A DNA stretch of 11,515 nucleotides from Syntrophomonadaceae bacterium (GTDB lineage: Bacteria; Bacillota; Dethiobacteria; DTU022), in assembly GCA_003553895.1 (NCBI GenBank), contig PWFM01000036.1, positions 1 through 11,515 of the forward strand, written 5' to 3'. Below, piece by piece: positions 11,246-11,515 of the stretch; the first letter of the stretch is position 1; every line of letters starts with the position of its first letter. The translations under genes and the position numbers were made by a program. Below the pieces are notes generated by a model that worked only from the letters and a program-made list of their open reading frames with translations, was not told where the DNA came from and did not search any database.

Positions 11246-11268
11246 CCTGGTTTATGATTTAAAACCGG
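11246..11268 (-). other. Hairpin between the leader terminator and the rpoB ribosome binding site
   Basis: On the minus strand CCGGTTT (11268-11262) can pair with AAACC-A-GG (11253-11246), seven pairs with one bulged A and an 8-nt loop. It begins right after the eight-T run of the terminator-like hairpin and ends 5 nt before the rpoB ribosome binding site. It could affect stability of the leader or access to the start site. Confidence 0.4.
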
Positions 11269-11297
11269 AAAAAAAAGGCTGCACCAATTAAACAGCC
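11269..11297 (-). terminator. Terminator-like hairpin in the rpoB leader (candidate attenuator)
   Basis: On the minus strand GGCTG (11297-11293) pairs with CAGCC (11281-11277), extendable by one T-G pair, with a loop of about 9 nt, followed immediately by eight T (11276-11269). This is the arrangement of an intrinsic terminator, though the stem is short. It lies about 100 nt downstream of the rpoB promoter and 46 nt before the rpoB ATG. If that promoter is used, it is an attenuator rather than the end of the upstream operon. An alternative pairing of GGCTGTT with GAAAGCC upstream could prevent it forming. Confidence 0.5.
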
Positions 11298-11309
11298 AAA
11301 TATCCTCTG

Positions 11310-11325
11310 TTACTCCTATGGGTAA
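11310..11325 (-). other. Small hairpin in the rpoB leader
   Basis: The minus strand reads TTACCCATAGGAGTAA: TTACCC pairs with GG-A-GTAA, six pairs with one bulged A and a 3-nt loop ATA. It lies between the proposed antiterminator strand (11351-11344) and the terminator hairpin, where it would shorten the distance between them. Confidence 0.35.
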
Positions 11326-11378
11326 TTTGTCATCATTTAAGAAGGCTTTCCAAATTTCACTTAAAAACATACCTCGTC

Positions 11379-11393
11379 GTTGTACTAGACAAC
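11379..11393 (-). other. Inverted repeat at the predicted rpoB transcript start
   Basis: GTTGT and ACAAC flank the 5-nt centre CTAGT on the minus strand, starting 5 to 11 nt downstream of the -10 box. It would be a hairpin at the very 5' end of the mRNA, which commonly protects transcripts, or a small operator. Only the symmetry is seen. Confidence 0.3.
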
Positions 11394-11398
11394 TAAAG

Positions 11399-11427
11399 AT
11401 ATTATCACAAGCAGATGTAGGTGTCAA
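11399..11427 (-). promoter_or_regulatory. Sigma-A type promoter of rpoB-rpoC
   Basis: A perfect -35 box TTGACA (11427-11422), then 17 bp, then TAATAT (11404-11399), four of six to consensus. Overlapping it is GATAAT (11406-11401), five of six, preceded by TGT as an extended -10 but at 15-bp spacing. An A/T-rich stretch at about 11438-11457 lies upstream, similar to the promoter before the L7Ae-like gene. The start should fall near 11391-11395, giving a leader of about 170 nt before the rpoB ATG. Confidence 0.7.
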
Positions 11428-11515
11428 CAGTTGCGGGAAAAATATTTAAAAAAGATCTCAAAACCGTAGCTTTTTTCACTGACAGGCTGCCTGGTAGTCT
11501 GCAACTTCTTTTTCA
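11428..11515 (-). other. Upstream edge; possible 3' end of a preceding gene, unidentified
   Basis: Two minus-strand frames are open from the edge. One gives 12 residues (EKEVADYQAACQ) and stops at TGA 11478-11476. The other gives 29 residues ending at TGA 11426-11424, inside the rpoB -35 box, with a KSYGFEIFF segment. Neither is the lysine-ending C-terminus expected for ribosomal protein L7/L12, the usual neighbour, though a methyltransferase often sits between rplL and rpoB in this phylum and the second frame could be its end. AAAAAAG (from 11475) and CTTTTTT (from 11453) can pair weakly, which might be a poor terminator for the upstream gene. I cannot assign a gene here. Confidence 0.25.

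Noticed and set aside
11212..11370. A 52-codon minus-strand open frame in the rpoB leader (ATG at 11370) that overlaps the rpoB start by 11 nt and reads through the terminator-like hairpin.
   Set aside because: GAGG abuts the ATG with almost no spacing, the product is hydrophobic without a pattern, and it has no clear run of one amino acid as in leader-peptide attenuators. It remains possible only if conserved in relatives.

Overview
The window holds the rpoB-rpoC and str (ribosomal protein / elongation factor) gene cluster of a bacterium, transcribed entirely on the minus strand. In transcription order (right to left) the genes are rpoB, rpoC, a small L7Ae/L30e-family RNA-binding protein, rpsL (S12), rpsG (S7), fusA (EF-G) and the first 35 codons of tuf (EF-Tu), which runs off the left edge. 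An L7Ae-like gene between rpoC and rpsL is characteristic of Bacillota. The uninterrupted trigger loop in beta-prime, the Bacillus-like rifampicin-binding segment in beta, strong AGGAGG-type ribosome binding sites and frequent TTG starts all fit that phylum. The roughly balanced base composition and the style of the EF-G sequence suggest a class Clostridia or Peptococcaceae/Syntrophomonas-type lineage rather than Bacilli; this placement is inference.

Layout. 11428-11515 is an upstream edge with no gene I can identify. 11223-11427 is the rpoB control region: a sigma-A promoter with a perfect -35, then a leader of about 170 nt containing several hairpins, one of which is followed by eight T and looks like an intrinsic terminator (a candidate attenuator). 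7368-11222 is rpoB, with an exceptionally long acidic C-terminal tail. 3627-7331 is rpoC, in the same frame as rpoB behind two tandem TAG stops. 3509-3626 carries a second, very good sigma-A promoter with an A/T-rich upstream element. 107 down to 1 and 3508 down to 123 form the tightly packed L7Ae-like, rpsL, rpsG, fusA, tuf unit.

The genes work together as the core of gene expression: RNA polymerase beta and beta-prime for transcription, S12 and S7 of the 30S decoding and head regions, and the two elongation GTPases. Two promoters, one before rpoB and one before the L7Ae-like gene, would allow the polymerase and ribosomal halves to be set separately, while the lack of a convincing terminator between them allows read-through.

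This is a housekeeping region and I found no mobile element, CRISPR array, tRNA, rRNA or defence system. The observations that go beyond routine annotation are the beta acidic tail, the candidate rpoB leader attenuator, the hairpin over the L7Ae-like ribosome binding site, and the use of TTG starts in three highly expressed genes.
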